Shown in pieces: positions 46,351-56,207 of a DNA stretch of 64,000 nt; the stretch's first letter is position 1, and every line of letters begins with the position of its first letter. The notes below the pieces were generated by a model. That model saw nothing but the letters and a program-made list of their open reading frames with translations, made no database searches and was not told where the DNA came from. Position numbers and translations under genes: made by a program. Source of the stretch: Paraburkholderia bonniea (GTDB lineage Bacteria > Pseudomonadota > Gammaproteobacteria > Burkholderiales > Burkholderiaceae); NCBI RefSeq assembly GCF_009455625.1, contig NZ_QPEQ01000001.1, forward strand, positions 434,001 through 498,000. Direction: 5' to 3'.

Positions 46351-46385
46351 CTGTAGCCACGCGCGCTCGCCGCGCGTGGCTACAG
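46351..46385. terminator. Long GC hairpin after slt, no T tract
   Basis: A perfect 15-bp stem (46351-46365 with 46371-46385) with a five-base loop starts 12 bp after the slt stop. There is no T run. It resembles in style the hairpin after ahcY. Confidence 0.55.
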
Positions 46386-46527
46386 GGCCGAAATGAAATG
46401 CTTCAAACCGTTTCAGTCTCAAGTTTCTTCCCGCAGCACGTTTTGCCATAAGTGCCAGCCCGCTACGCGATGACCCGGCATCTCCGGCCCCCCTCCTGAC
46501 TTTCCCCCGACTCCTGACAGGCCAATC

Positions 46528-47175
46528 ATGAAACTCGTTATCGGTGACAAGAACTATTCGTCTTGGTCGATGCGCGCATGGCTGCTGTTCAAGCACTTCG
46601 ATCTGCCATTCGAAGAGATCCCCATCGAACTGCATGAAGCGCATTCGAAAGACGCCATCCTCGCGTATTCGCCATCCGGCCGGGTGCCGTGTCTGCTGGG
46701 TGATGACGGCCTGCACGTGTGGGATTCGCTGGCGATTGCCGAAACGCTTGCTGAACGCTTCCCGCAGCATGCGCTGTGGCCACGCGATGCACGGCAACGT
46801 GGCCACGCGCGCAGCATTAGCGCTGAAATGCATTCAGGCTTCACCGATCTGCGCGCCAATATGTGGATGGATATTCGCGGTGCGTTTCCGGGGCAGGGCG
46901 CGACGCCTGGCGCGCTGGCGGATATCAGCCGTATCGACGCGATCTGGTGCGCCTGCCTTGACGAACATGGCGGCCCGTTTCTATTCGGTGAGTTCGGAAT
47001 TGCAGATGCGATGTATGCACCCGTAGTGATGCGCTTCAATACCTGGCAGCCCGCGCTATCCGCCACGGCTGCGGCTTACGCCAGGCGGATTACCGCCTTG
47101 CCCGCTGTCGCCGCATGGATCAGCGATGCGCAACGCGAGTCGCACCATCTTTCTCACGACGATATCGGCGTATGA
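46528..47175 (+). CDS. Glutathione S-transferase family protein
   Basis: Product of 215 residues. The N-terminal thioredoxin-fold domain reads MKLVIGDKNYSSWSMRAWLLFKHF, with the likely catalytic Ser in SSWS, and has the cis-Pro motif GRVPCL and DSLAIAETLAERFP for glutathione binding. A helical C-terminal domain follows, including FGIADAMYAPVVMRF. The substrate is unknown. It ends within the cca start (ATGA). Confidence 0.93.
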   Translation: MKLVIGDKNYSSWSMRAWLLFKHFDLPFEEIPIELHEAHSKDAILAYSPSGRVPCLLGDDGLHVWDSLAIAETLAERFPQHALWPRDARQRGHARSISAEMHSGFTDLRANMWMDIRGAFPGQGATPGALADISRIDAIWCACLDEHGGPFLFGEFGIADAMYAPVVMRFNTWQPALSATAAAYARRITALPAVAAWISDAQRESHHLSHDDIGV

Positions 47176-48437
47176 ATATCTATGCCGTAGGTGGCGCGAT
47201 CCGCGATGAGCTGCTGGGCGTACCGGTGAAAGATCTGGATTACGTCGTGGTCGGCGCCACGCCGGAGCAAATGGTCGCGCAGGGCTACCGGCCGGTGGGC
47301 AAGGATTTTCCGGTGTTTTTGCATCCGCAGACGCACGCCGAATATGCGTTGGCGCGCACTGAACGCAAGACCGCAGCGGGCTACCACGGCTTCCAGTTTT
47401 TTTACGCACCGGACGTGACGCTCGAAGAAGATCTCGCGCGGCGCGATCTGACGGTGAATGCGATGGCCCGGGAGGTTCGGCCGGATGGTGTGCTGACTGG
47501 CCCGGTGATTGATCCATTCCACGGTCAGGCCGATCTGGCGGCGCGGGTGTTTCGCCATGTTGGCGAGGCCTTTCTCGAAGATCCGGTGCGGATTTTGCGT
47601 GTGGCGCGGTTTGCTGCGCGCTTTGACGATTTCAGCGTGGCCCCTGAAACCATGGCGCTGATGCAGCGCATGACGGCCGCAGGCGAGGTGGATGCGCTCG
47701 TGGCCGAGCGCGTGTGGCAAGAGGTCTCGCGTGGGCTGATGGAAAAAAAGCCTTCGCGGATGTTCGCGGTGCTGCGCGAGTGCGGCGCGCTAGCGCGGGT
47801 GCTGCCCGAAGTCGATGCGCTGTTTGGCGTGCCGCAGCGCGCTGACTATCACCCGGAAGTCGATACCGGTGTGCACGTGATGATGGTGATCGATCACGCG
47901 GCGGCGCGCGGCTATGCGTTGCCGGTGCGCTTTGCCGCGCTGACGCACGATCTGGGTAAGGCCACGACTCCAGCGGATATCCTGCCGCGCCACATTGGCC
48001 ACGAAGCGCGCAGCGTCGATCTGCTCAAACCGATGTGCGAGCGCTTGCGCGTGCCGAACGAGTGCCGTGATCTGGCGCTGCTGGTAGCGCGTGAGCACGG
48101 CAATATTCATCGCGTCGCGGGCACGGGTGCGGCAGGGCTGGTGCGTTTATTCGAGCGTTGTGACGCGCTGCGCAAGCCCGCCCGCTTTGCTGAAGCGCTG
48201 CAGGCCTGCGAAGCGGATGCGCGCGGGCGGCTCGGATTTGAAACGGGTGAGTATCCTCAGGCCGAGCGCTTGCGGGTGGCGCTGGTGGCCGCGCGCGGTG
48301 TGGACGCGGGGGCCGTGGCGCAAGCCTTTGCGGCGCGGCCGGAATTGATCCGTGAGGCGGTGCATCGGGCGCGGGTCAAGGCGGTTGCGGATGCGCTGGG
48401 CGAAGAAGCCAGGCCAGACGAGCCGCCTGCGACGTAA
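47172..48437 (+). CDS. cca: CCA-adding tRNA nucleotidyltransferase with HD domain
   Basis: Adds or repairs the 3' CCA of tRNA. From the ATG at 47172 (overlapping the gst stop) the product is 421 residues. Seen are the nucleotidyltransferase motifs VGGAIRDELLGVPVKDLDYVVVG and RRDLTVNAMA, RILRVARFAARF, and an HD domain with FAALTHDLGKATTP and AREHGNIH. The HD domain marks the gamma/beta-proteobacterial multifunctional type with phosphohydrolase activity. Confidence 0.96.
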   Translation: MNIYAVGGAIRDELLGVPVKDLDYVVVGATPEQMVAQGYRPVGKDFPVFLHPQTHAEYALARTERKTAAGYHGFQFFYAPDVTLEEDLARRDLTVNAMAREVRPDGVLTGPVIDPFHGQADLAARVFRHVGEAFLEDPVRILRVARFAARFDDFSVAPETMALMQRMTAAGEVDALVAERVWQEVSRGLMEKKPSRMFAVLRECGALARVLPEVDALFGVPQRADYHPEVDTGVHVMMVIDHAAARGYALPVRFAALTHDLGKATTPADILPRHIGHEARSVDLLKPMCERLRVPNECRDLALLVAREHGNIHRVAGTGAAGLVRLFERCDALRKPARFAEALQACEADARGRLGFETGEYPQAERLRVALVAARGVDAGAVAQAFAARPELIREAVHRARVKAVADALGEEARPDEPPAT

Positions 48438-48503
48438 ATTCCGCGTGGCTTTAGCCGAAAGCGGAAGCGGAAACTGAAACTAACACTGGCAACAAATAAA
48501 AAA

Positions 48504-48698
48504 CTAAAGCAGCCGGGCGATGAACGACAACAGCATCGACAGCAGCAGCGTGGACATAAACGGAAACGGATATTCGCGTCCAAATAACCGCAGCGTTACA
48601 TCGCCGGGCATCCGGCCAATGCCGATCTTGCGCAGCCAGGGCCAGCAGGCCGAGAGCACCGCGACGGCGATAAACGTGGTTAATAACCAGCGAAACAT
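48504..48698 (-). CDS. DUF2905 small membrane protein
   Basis: Product of 64 residues from the ATG at 48698 (MFRWLLTTF). There are two hydrophobic segments flanking the conserved KIGIGRMPGDVTLRLFGREYPFPF, the DUF2905 signature. Function unknown. It follows the midA-like gene on the same strand with 22 bp between them. Confidence 0.92.
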   Translation of the reverse strand: MFRWLLTTFIAVAVLSACWPWLRKIGIGRMPGDVTLRLFGREYPFPFMSTLLLSMLLSFIARLL

Positions 48699-48720
48699 CG
48701 GCCCAGCCTTGCGTTTGACG

Positions 48721-49935
48721 TCATAGCGTATGCGAGCGATCGCCCTGCGCGAACGCATCTAGCGTGCCGTCGATGCCGCGTGAAAACGCGATGACCTTGA
48801 ATAGCTCACCCATCTCCGCTTCCGACAGCAGCTTTTGCACGGCGTTGGCTGCGGGTAAAAACCGGGCGGTGTCGGTAGGATCAAGCGCAGCAAGCGCGTC
48901 GGTGATGCCCGCGTTGAGCAGAAAGCGCGCTTGCGAGGTGTAGCCCAGCAGATCGGCACCGGCCTCGGTGCCCGCCAGTGCGATGCCGGTGAATTCGACA
49001 TGCGCCGTCAGATCCTGCAAGCCGGGATAGAGAAACGGATCGCCATGCGCCCGATGGCGGTAATGGCACATCAGCGTGCCTTGCTCGCGTTGCGGGTGGT
49101 AGTACTCGTGCTGTGGAAAACCATAGTCAATAAAGAACGCCGCACCCCGCTTGAGCATCGTGCAAACGGTGCGAGTAAAGGCCAGCGCGGCTTCATGGGT
49201 TTCGGTCAGATAAGTGCCATCGGTTTCGATGCTGGCGAGCAGCGCCGCAGCAGGGTCTGGCGCAGTGAGCGGGCGGTCCGAAAAGTGCAGTGCGCCATCT
49301 TCAGCCAGCGCCACTCCGCGTTCGTGCCAGATGCCATTGGCTTGGGCAAAGAGCCGGACCGGCATCGCGTCGAGCACTTCATTGCCTAGCACGACGCCTT
49401 CGAACTGCTCTGGCAACGTATCGAGCCAGCGCACTCGGGCCGCGAGCGCGGGTGCCTGCGCTTCAAGCGTGGCGCGTTGACGCTCGCGCAGTTCACCCGA
49501 GAGATCGATGATCGAATAGGTATCGAAGGGGAGAGGGGAGGAATCCGCCGCTGCCGCGTTATGGGCCAGCGCATTTATCAAACCTGCGGCTAACTGGCCT
49601 GTGCCTGCGCCAAATTCCATGAGATCGCGCGTGCCGCTTTGCGCCAGCGCTTGAGCGACCGGGCGCGCTAGCGTCGTGGCAAAGAGCGGCGAGAGTTCGG
49701 GCGCGGTGACGAAGTCGCTGCCATCGTCGCCACGCCGGCCGAACTTGATGGAGCCGCCGCTGTAATAACCCAGTCCTGGCGCGTACAGCACCTGTTCCAT
49801 ATAGCGTTCAAACGGCAGCCAGCCACCGGCGCTAGTGATGAGCTGGCGGATCTGTTGCAGCAGCGCGTCCGACTGCGCCAGTGCTTCAGGCCCGGGAGCG
49901 GGTAAACTACCCGGTTGGTGTTCTTTCGGATTCAT
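48721..49935 (-). CDS. MidA/NDUFAF7-like class I SAM-dependent methyltransferase
   Basis: Product of 404 residues from the ATG at 49935 (MNPKEHQPG); longer open reading upstream overlaps the divergent gene and is rejected. Family motifs: GWLPFERYMEQVLYAPGLGYYSGG, DFVTAPELSPLFA, the SAM-binding MEFGAGTGQLAAGL, VLGNEVLDAMPV and FFIDYGFPQHEYYHPQR. The mitochondrial relative methylates a complex I subunit; the bacterial substrate is unsettled. Its start is 13 bp from the divergent SDR start. Confidence 0.92.
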   Translation of the reverse strand: MNPKEHQPGSLPAPGPEALAQSDALLQQIRQLITSAGGWLPFERYMEQVLYAPGLGYYSGGSIKFGRRGDDGSDFVTAPELSPLFATTLARPVAQALAQSGTRDLMEFGAGTGQLAAGLINALAHNAAAADSSPLPFDTYSIIDLSGELRERQRATLEAQAPALAARVRWLDTLPEQFEGVVLGNEVLDAMPVRLFAQANGIWHERGVALAEDGALHFSDRPLTAPDPAAALLASIETDGTYLTETHEAALAFTRTVCTMLKRGAAFFIDYGFPQHEYYHPQREQGTLMCHYRHRAHGDPFLYPGLQDLTAHVEFTGIALAGTEAGADLLGYTSQARFLLNAGITDALAALDPTDTARFLPAANAVQKLLSEAEMGELFKVIAFSRGIDGTLDAFAQGDRSHTL

Positions 49936-49948
49936 CCGCGCATTGTAA

Positions 49949-50797
49949 ATGAGCCTTTCTCCCGCCCGCCCTCCAGAAACGGTTTCCGCCCGCCCTGAAC
50001 AGCCCGCCGCCAAGCCCGCCGCCGCCCGCATCGTACTGATCACCGGCGCGGCGCGGCGTATTGGCCAGGCGTTGGCGCTGGGCTTTGCCGCAGCAGGCTG
50101 GGACGTGGCGGTGCATTTCGGCACGTCGCGCGCCGAGGCTGAGGCGCTGGTGGCGCAGATCATCGCCTCTGGCCGCCGCGCGGTGGCGCTGCAAGCCGAT
50201 CTGGCCCGTGAAGACGAAGTCGCACGGCTGGTGCCCGATTGCATCGCCGCGCTTGGCCGGCCGTCGTGCGTGGTCAATAATGCGTCCCGTTTTGCCGAAG
50301 ACACGGCGTTGGACGTGGGTTACGAGCAACTGCTCAGGCTCATGGCGATCAATCTGGCCGCACCGCTGGTACTGGCGCGCGCGCTGTTCGACGCCACGCC
50401 CGATGCTGCCATCACGGATGAAACCCAGCGCGGTGTCGTGCTGAATCTGCTGGACCAGAAGCTTTTCAACATGAATCCCGACTATCTGTCGTACACGCTG
50501 TCGAAGGCGGCGCTTCAGAGCGCCACCGTCGCACTGGCGCAGGCGTTGGCACCGAAAGTGCGTGTGGTGGGCCTGGCCCCCGGGCTGACCTTGCCTTCGG
50601 GCGAGCAAACTGCGGCGGGCTTTGCTGCCGCGCACCGCACGGCACCGCTCGGACGCGCGTCGCGCCCGGCTGATCTGGTAGCCGCCGCGCTATATCTGGC
50701 CGATGCCAGCGGCGTGACTGGCACCACCCTGGTGGTAGACGGTGGCCAGCATCTGGTGCCACTGGAGCGTGATGTGATGTTTCTGACGGGTGCCTGA
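49949..50797 (+). CDS. Short-chain dehydrogenase, FolM/pteridine-reductase-like
   Basis: Product of 282 residues. It has the NADP-binding motif VLITGAARRIGQALALGF, the TGxxxRxG form seen in pteridine reductases and FolM. CVVNNASRFAED and catalytic YTLSK (within PDYLSYTLSKAALQS) follow. The next gene is folB, so dihydromonapterin or dihydrofolate reduction is a reasonable inference. The N-terminal 25 residues are low complexity. Confidence 0.88.
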   Translation: MSLSPARPPETVSARPEQPAAKPAAARIVLITGAARRIGQALALGFAAAGWDVAVHFGTSRAEAEALVAQIIASGRRAVALQADLAREDEVARLVPDCIAALGRPSCVVNNASRFAEDTALDVGYEQLLRLMAINLAAPLVLARALFDATPDAAITDETQRGVVLNLLDQKLFNMNPDYLSYTLSKAALQSATVALAQALAPKVRVVGLAPGLTLPSGEQTAAGFAAAHRTAPLGRASRPADLVAAALYLADASGVTGTTLVVDGGQHLVPLERDVMFLTGA

Positions 50798-50872
50798 GCG
50801 CACGCGTCACTTCCTGACGTTGTTGCTATCGCGTCTTTCTTGCAGGCCCGCATTTTTTCGACTGGAACCATC

Positions 50873-51268
50873 ATGTTTGCTGCTTTGCCGTACCCCCAGC
50901 TTGCCGCTTGCCGCAGGCTGTTTCTGCGTAACTACGAGGTGCGCATCAATATTGGCGTGCATGAATTCGAGAAGCGCGGCGAGCAGCGGGTAGTGATCAA
51001 CGTTGAGCTGTTCGTGCCGCTGGCGCTTTCGACACCTGTCGAAGATCAACTGAGTGAAGTGGTCGATTATGACTTCATGCGCTCGACCATCGCGCGCCGG
51101 GTTGCGCAAGGCCATATTCATCTGCAGGAAACCTTGTGCGATGACCTCGTGAAAACCATGCTGGCGCATCCGCAAGTTCGCGCGGCGCGTGTTTCAACTG
51201 AAAAACCGGACGTGTACCCCGATTGCGATGGGGTTGGCGTCGAAGTGTTTCGTCTCAAGGAGGACTGA
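50873..51268 (+). CDS. folB: Dihydroneopterin aldolase
   Basis: Folate pathway enzyme that cleaves 7,8-dihydroneopterin. From the ATG at 50873 (MFAALPYPQ) the product is 131 residues, with FLRNYEVRINIGVHEFEKRGEQRVVINVEL, VVDYDFMRSTI and STEKPDVYPDCDGVGVEVFR. It lies between the SDR and ttcA on the plus strand, 3 bp before ttcA. Confidence 0.93.
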   Translation: MFAALPYPQLAACRRLFLRNYEVRINIGVHEFEKRGEQRVVINVELFVPLALSTPVEDQLSEVVDYDFMRSTIARRVAQGHIHLQETLCDDLVKTMLAHPQVRAARVSTEKPDVYPDCDGVGVEVFRLKED

Positions 51269-51271
51269 GCC

Positions 51272-52321
51272 ATGACGACCCTGGAATCATCTATCGCTCA
51301 ATCGGCCGACAGCAACCCGTCCGCTATGCCTGCGATGCCTGTCGCATCTGTTGCGCCTGCTGCACCTGCCGGGCTGGATGACGCGCCTGGCCGCAAGGTC
51401 GCGCTGACGCGCCGCGAACAAAAAACCGCCTACGAGAACAACAAGCTGTTCAAGCGCCTGACACGCCAGGTGGGCCAGGCCATTGGCGACTACAACATGA
51501 TTGGCGAAGGCGACAAGGTGATGGTGTGCCTGTCTGGCGGCAAAGACAGTTACGCGATGCTCGATATCTTGCTGCGTCTGCGCGAGCGCGCCCCGATCAA
51601 CTTCGATATCGTCGCCGTCAACCTCGACCAGAAGCAGCCCGGTTTTCCGGAGCACATCCTGCCCGAGTATCTGCAGCAGCTTGAGATTCCATTTCATATC
51701 GAGAACCAGGACACCTACAGCATCGTCAAGCGCCTGGTGCCGGAAGGCAAAACCACGTGCTCGCTTTGCTCGCGCTTGCGTCGCGGCATCCTGTACCGCG
51801 TCGCGGGCGAACTCGGCGCGACCCGGATCGCGCTGGGCCACCACCGTGATGACATCCTGCAGACGCTGCTGCTGAACCTGTTTTACGGCGGCAAGCTCAA
51901 AGGCATGCCACCCAAGCTGCAATCCGATGACGGCAAGAACATCGTGATTCGCCCACTGGCCTACGTGAAAGAAACCGACCTGGAAAAATACGCTGAGCTG
52001 CGTGAATTTCCGATCATTCCGTGCAATCTGTGCGGCAGCCAGCCCAATCTGAAACGGGCCGAAATGAAAGCGTTGATCCGTGACTGGGAAAAGCGTTTTC
52101 CGGGCCGCGTCGAGAACATGTTCAATGCGCTCTCGAAGGTCGTGCCGTCGCATTTGATGGATGCGGCATTGTTTCCCTTTGCCGCGCTGGAGGCCACCGG
52201 TCAGGCTGATCCGGATGGCGATATCGGCTTTGACGAAGATCCTTGCTCCAGTACCGCCGACATTCCTGGCATGGCAAGCGGCACTCGGCCGATTTCAATC
52301 GTTTCATTCGACGATCTGTAA
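51272..52321 (+). CDS. ttcA: tRNA 2-thiocytidine synthetase TtcA
   Basis: Installs 2-thiocytidine at position 32 of tRNA. The 349-residue product has the PP-loop [15 protein letters not shown], the iron-sulfur cysteines in [12 protein letters not shown] and the downstream CNLCGSQ, and [21 protein letters not shown]. The N-terminal 35 residues are Ala/Pro-rich and not conserved. The ATG follows AAGGAGG. A hairpin follows the stop. Confidence 0.96.
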   Translation: MTTLESSIAQSADSNPSAMPAMPVASVAPAAPAGLDDAPGRKVALTRREQKTAYENNKLFKRLTRQVGQAIGDYNMIGEGDKVMVCLSGGKDSYAMLDILLRLRERAPINFDIVAVNLDQKQPGFPEHILPEYLQQLEIPFHIENQDTYSIVKRLVPEGKTTCSLCSRLRRGILYRVAGELGATRIALGHHRDDILQTLLLNLFYGGKLKGMPPKLQSDDGKNIVIRPLAYVKETDLEKYAELREFPIIPCNLCGSQPNLKRAEMKALIRDWEKRFPGRVENMFNALSKVVPSHLMDAALFPFAALEATGQADPDGDIGFDEDPCSSTADIPGMASGTRPISIVSFDDL

Positions 52322-52331
52322 CTTTTCGCGA

Positions 52332-52365
52332 GCCGGAAAACCCCCTGTTTTCGGGGCTTTCCGGC
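52332..52365 (+). terminator. Probable terminator after ttcA
   Basis: An 8-bp stem plus a 4-bp GC extension (52332-52344 with 52353-52365, one mismatch) starts 10 bp after the ttcA stop. The T tail is poor, so this is a weak or factor-assisted terminator. Confidence 0.55.
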
Positions 52366-52449
52366 CCTATCCAGCCTCGCTGCGAGGCCCGTCCCATGCC
52401 GCTTGCATGCTAGAATCGGCGGCTCCAAACTCGGCTTTACGCCACTGCC

Positions 52450-53817
52450 ATGAACATCGTGATTTTGGCGGCAGGCACCGGCAAGCGCATGCGCTCCGCG
52501 TTGCCCAAGGTGCTCCATCCCCTGGCTGGCCGGCCACTCCTCGCACACGTTCTTGATACCGCCCGCGCGCTGAATCCAGCGCGCCTCGTCGTGGTTGTCG
52601 GCCACGGCGCGCAAGCGGTACGCGATGCGGTATCCGCACCCGACGTGCAGTTCGCGCTGCAAAGCGAACAGCGCGGCACTGGGCACGCCGTGCAACAGGC
52701 TTTGCCCCTTCTCGACGCCGCGTTACCCACACTCGTGCTGTATGGCGACGTTCCGCTTACGCGCGCCAGCACCCTCAAACGTCTGACCGATAGTGCCGCC
52801 GAAGGCTGCTACGGCGTGCTCACCGTGACGCTAGACGACCCTTCCGGCTATGGCCGGATCGTGCGCGATCCAACCGGCAGCGTGGTGTCTATCGTTGAAG
52901 AAAAAGACGCCACCGCTGAACAGCGCCATATCGCGGAAATCAACACCGGCATCGCTGTGGCACCAACCGCACAACTGGCGATGTGGCTTGCCTCGCTCAA
53001 AAACGACAACGCCCAGGGCGAGTTCTACCTGACCGATGTGGTTGAGTCCGCCAGCGCTGCGGGTTTCGAGGTCGTATCCGCCCAGCCCGACGACGAATGG
53101 GAAACCCTCGGCGTCAACAGCAAGCAGCAACTGGTGCAACTCGAACGGATCTACCAGCGGCGCGCAGCCGGCGCGTTGCTCGCCGCCGGCGTCACGCTGG
53201 CCGACCCAGCGCGTTTCGATGTGCGCGGCACGCTGCATTGCGGCACCGATGTTTCGATTGACGTGAATTGCGTGTTCGAAGGCGAGGTGAGCCTTGGTGA
53301 CGACGTAACCATCGGGCCCAACTGCGTGATCCGCGACGCGACGATAGGCGCGGGCACACGTGTCGACGCGTTCACTCATATTGACGGCGCTCAGGTTGGC
53401 ATCAACGCCGTGCTCGGACCTTACGCACGACTCCGGCCAGGCACCACGCTCCAGGACGAAACCCACATCGGCAATTTTGTCGAAGTGAAAAATGCCGTGC
53501 TGGGCCACGGTACGAAAGCCAATCACCTGACGTATATCGGCGACGCCGATATTGGCGCGCGTGTGAATCTTGGCGCGGGCACCATCACCTGCAATTACGA
53601 CGGCGCGAACAAACACCGCACGGTGATCGGCGATGATGTTTTCGTCGGCTCGGACACCCAGCTTGTGGCACCGGTGCATATCGGCCGTAACGTGACGATT
53701 GCAGCAGGCACCACCGTCTGGAAAGACGTCGACGACCACGCACTGGTGTTGAATGGCAAAACCCAGATTAGCAAGACCGGCTACGTGCGCCCGGTGAAAA
53801 ACAAACCCAAACGCTGA
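52450..53817 (+). CDS. glmU: Bifunctional GlmU (uridyltransferase / acetyltransferase)
   Basis: Makes UDP-N-acetylglucosamine for peptidoglycan and LPS. The 455-residue product has the N-terminal pyrophosphorylase signature [21 protein letters not shown] and YGDVPL. The C-terminal left-handed beta helix has hexapeptide repeats and [19 protein letters not shown] with [10 protein letters not shown]. It is followed 77 bp later by glmS, so both steps of amino-sugar synthesis are encoded together. Confidence 0.98.
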   Translation: MNIVILAAGTGKRMRSALPKVLHPLAGRPLLAHVLDTARALNPARLVVVVGHGAQAVRDAVSAPDVQFALQSEQRGTGHAVQQALPLLDAALPTLVLYGDVPLTRASTLKRLTDSAAEGCYGVLTVTLDDPSGYGRIVRDPTGSVVSIVEEKDATAEQRHIAEINTGIAVAPTAQLAMWLASLKNDNAQGEFYLTDVVESASAAGFEVVSAQPDDEWETLGVNSKQQLVQLERIYQRRAAGALLAAGVTLADPARFDVRGTLHCGTDVSIDVNCVFEGEVSLGDDVTIGPNCVIRDATIGAGTRVDAFTHIDGAQVGINAVLGPYARLRPGTTLQDETHIGNFVEVKNAVLGHGTKANHLTYIGDADIGARVNLGAGTITCNYDGANKHRTVIGDDVFVGSDTQLVAPVHIGRNVTIAAGTTVWKDVDDHALVLNGKTQISKTGYVRPVKNKPKR

Positions 53818-53894
53818 AAAACTCAACGCAGGCACGCCGCCTGCGTTGCTCTACCTCTCCCTGTTCTCCAGCTTTTGCGAAGGATCACGAATTT

Positions 53895-55712
53895 ATGTGC
53901 GGCATTGTCGGCGCGGTTGCGCAGCGGAATATCGTTCCCGTCCTGGTTGAGGGCCTTAAACGCCTCGAATACCGGGGCTACGATTCGTGCGGCGTCGCCG
54001 TGCTGGTCGATGGCAAACCGCAGCGCGCCCGCAGCGTGGCGCGTGTGGCTGATCTGGAGCAACAGGTGCAAGAGACGCACCTGAGCGGCGTCAGCGGCAT
54101 TGCCCACACCCGCTGGGCCACGCATGGCGCACCCGTGACCGACAACGCGCATCCGATTTTTTCGCGCGATGCGCTGGCGCTGGTACACAACGGCATCATC
54201 GAAAACTACGAAACACTGCGCGAGATGCTGCGCGGCAAGGGCTATACGTTCGTTTCGCAGACCGACACCGAAGTGATCGCCCACCTGATACACAGCCTGT
54301 ATCGCGGCGACCTCTTCGCTACCGTGCGTGAAGCCGTGCAGCAACTGCACGGCGCATATGCGATCGCCGTGTTGCACAAAGACCAGCCTCATACGGTAGT
54401 CGGCGCGCGTCAAGGCTCACCGCTGGTGGTGGGCCTGGGCGAGAACGAGAACTTTCTGGCCTCCGATGCGCTGGCGCTGGCAGGCAGCACCGAGCGCTTT
54501 ATTTTTCTCGAAGAAGGCGACGTCTGCGAACTAACGCTAGAGCAGGTCCGCATTGCTGACCGGAACGGCAACGAAGTCCCGCGCGAAGTCCGGCAGGTGG
54601 CGGCCTATGGCGGCGCGGTTGAGCTCGGGCCGTACCGGCACTTCATGCAGAAAGAAATCTTTGAGCAGCCACGTGCGATTACCGACACGATTCCCCCAGC
54701 CGATGCCTACGACGCCTCGCTATTTGGCGCAGGCGCAGCCGAGGTATTTGCTGGCATCGACAGCCTGCTGATACTGGCTTGCGGGACCAGTTACTACGCC
54801 GGACTGACAGCGAAATACTGGCTTGAGTCGATAGCGAAGATCCCGACCCAGGTCGAGATAGCGAGCGAATACCGTTATCGAGAATCCGTGCCCAATCCAA
54901 ACGCGCTGGTGGTGGTGATCTCGCAGTCAGGCGAAACCGCCGACACACTCGCCGCGCTTAAACATGCGCAAACGCTTGGGCACCGTCACACGCTTGCGGT
55001 GTGCAACGTTGGCAGCAGCGCGATGGTGCGGCAGACCGAATTAGCGTTTTTGACGCATGCCGGACTAGAGATTGGCGTGGCATCGACGAAGGCCTTCACG
55101 ACTCAACTGGTGGCACTGTTTGTGCTGGCGATGACGCTAGGCAAATTGCGCGGGCACGTAAGTGCGGAACAGGAAGCCGAGCATATCCGCCAGTTACGGC
55201 ATTTGCCTGCCGCATTGAACAGTGTGCTGGCGCTGGAACCGCAGATCATTGCGTGGGCGGAAGAGTTCTCGCGCAAAGAGCACGCGTTGTTTCTGGGGCG
55301 CGGGCTGCACTATCCGATTGCATTGGAAGGAGCGTTAAAGCTAAAGGAGATTTCCTACATCCATGCCGAGGCGTATCCCGCTGGGGAGCTCAAGCATGGA
55401 CCGCTGGCACTGGTGACAGAAGCGATGCCGGTGGTGACGATTGCGCCAAATGACGCGCTGCTGGAAAAATTGAAATCGAATATCCAGGAAGTGCGTGCGC
55501 GTGGCGGGCAGCTCTATGTGTTTGCAGATTCAGATACCCGGATCGTGAATGATGAAGGGCTGCATGTGATACGGATGCCTGAGCATTACGGGCCGTTGTC
55601 ACCCATCCTGCATGTGGTGCCATTGCAGTTGCTGGCGTATCACACGGCTTGCGCTAGAGGAACGGATGTGGATAAGCCGAGGAATCTGGCGAAATCGGTG
55701 ACGGTGGAGTAA
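53895..55712 (+). CDS. glmS: Glutamine-fructose-6-phosphate aminotransferase (isomerising)
   Basis: Forms glucosamine-6-phosphate from fructose-6-phosphate and glutamine. The 605-residue product has the N-terminal nucleophile Cys in [16 protein letters not shown] and DTEVIAHLI of the glutaminase domain. Two SIS domains follow with [25 protein letters not shown] and [19 protein letters not shown], ending AKSVTVE. No glmS ribozyme is expected or seen in the leader. Confidence 0.98.
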   Translation: MCGIVGAVAQRNIVPVLVEGLKRLEYRGYDSCGVAVLVDGKPQRARSVARVADLEQQVQETHLSGVSGIAHTRWATHGAPVTDNAHPIFSRDALALVHNGIIENYETLREMLRGKGYTFVSQTDTEVIAHLIHSLYRGDLFATVREAVQQLHGAYAIAVLHKDQPHTVVGARQGSPLVVGLGENENFLASDALALAGSTERFIFLEEGDVCELTLEQVRIADRNGNEVPREVRQVAAYGGAVELGPYRHFMQKEIFEQPRAITDTIPPADAYDASLFGAGAAEVFAGIDSLLILACGTSYYAGLTAKYWLESIAKIPTQVEIASEYRYRESVPNPNALVVVISQSGETADTLAALKHAQTLGHRHTLAVCNVGSSAMVRQTELAFLTHAGLEIGVASTKAFTTQLVALFVLAMTLGKLRGHVSAEQEAEHIRQLRHLPAALNSVLALEPQIIAWAEEFSRKEHALFLGRGLHYPIALEGALKLKEISYIHAEAYPAGELKHGPLALVTEAMPVVTIAPNDALLEKLKSNIQEVRARGGQLYVFADSDTRIVNDEGLHVIRMPEHYGPLSPILHVVPLQLLAYHTACARGTDVDKPRNLAKSVTVE

Positions 55713-55749
55713 GGGGGCCGGATTGATACCCAACCAAAACCCACACCCC

Positions 55750-55781
55750 AAAAAAAACAGGCCCGCCCCCCCGCGAGCCTG
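55750..55781 (-). terminator. Rho-independent terminator of the cus operon (minus strand)
   Basis: A 9-bp stem (55758-55766 with 55773-55781, one G-T pair, loop of six) is followed on the minus strand by eight T (55750-55757). It lies about 22 bp past the cusF stop, ending the leftward operon. Confidence 0.9.
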
Positions 55782-55803
55782 CAAGCACCACCTCAAAGCC
55801 GCA

Positions 55804-56193
55804 TCAAACCACTCTCTCCAGCTTCACAATCGTCAAGGTGCCGTTGACGTTATCAACACGGACCTTGACCTTGTCGCCCTCATGAACCTGTTTGAGCATC
55901 GCGGCGCTTTTTACCTTGAACGCCATCGTCATAGGCGGCATTCCGACGTTTTCCAGCGCACCGTGCTTTAGCGTGAGCATGCCGTTTGCCACATCCACCT
56001 TCTTGATCTCCGCATCAGCGAGCGGCATGTGAGCCGCATGCGATGGTTTCTTCGCCGCCGAAGCCGATGACATAGGCATGCTCATGCCTTCCATGTCATG
56101 CATACCGCCCATGTTGTTCATATCACCGCTAGCAAATGCGGGCGTAGCAACAATCGAACCCAAAACGACAGACATCACGATGAATTTTTTCAT
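55804..56193 (-). CDS. cusF: Periplasmic copper/silver-binding protein CusF-like
   Basis: Metallochaperone that delivers Cu(I)/Ag(I) to the CusCBA pump. From the ATG at 56193 (MKKFIVMSVV), preceded by GGAGAA, the product is 129 residues. It has a signal peptide ending ATPAFA, a Met/His-rich linker (MNNMGGMHDMEGMSMPMSS), and the CusF domain. The domain carries GALENVGMPPMTMAFKVKSAAML, with the metal-binding MPPMTM Met pair. It is the last gene of the operon. Confidence 0.94.
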   Translation of the reverse strand: MKKFIVMSVVLGSIVATPAFASGDMNNMGGMHDMEGMSMPMSSASAAKKPSHAAHMPLADAEIKKVDVANGMLTLKHGALENVGMPPMTMAFKVKSAAMLKQVHEGDKVKVRVDNVNGTLTIVKLERVV

Positions 56194-56207
56194 CAGTTTT
56201 CTCCAGT

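Noticed and set aside
53818..53894. glmS ribozyme in the glmS leader
   Set aside because: The 77-bp spacer is too short and lacks the ribozyme core; this class belongs mainly to Gram-positive bacteria.
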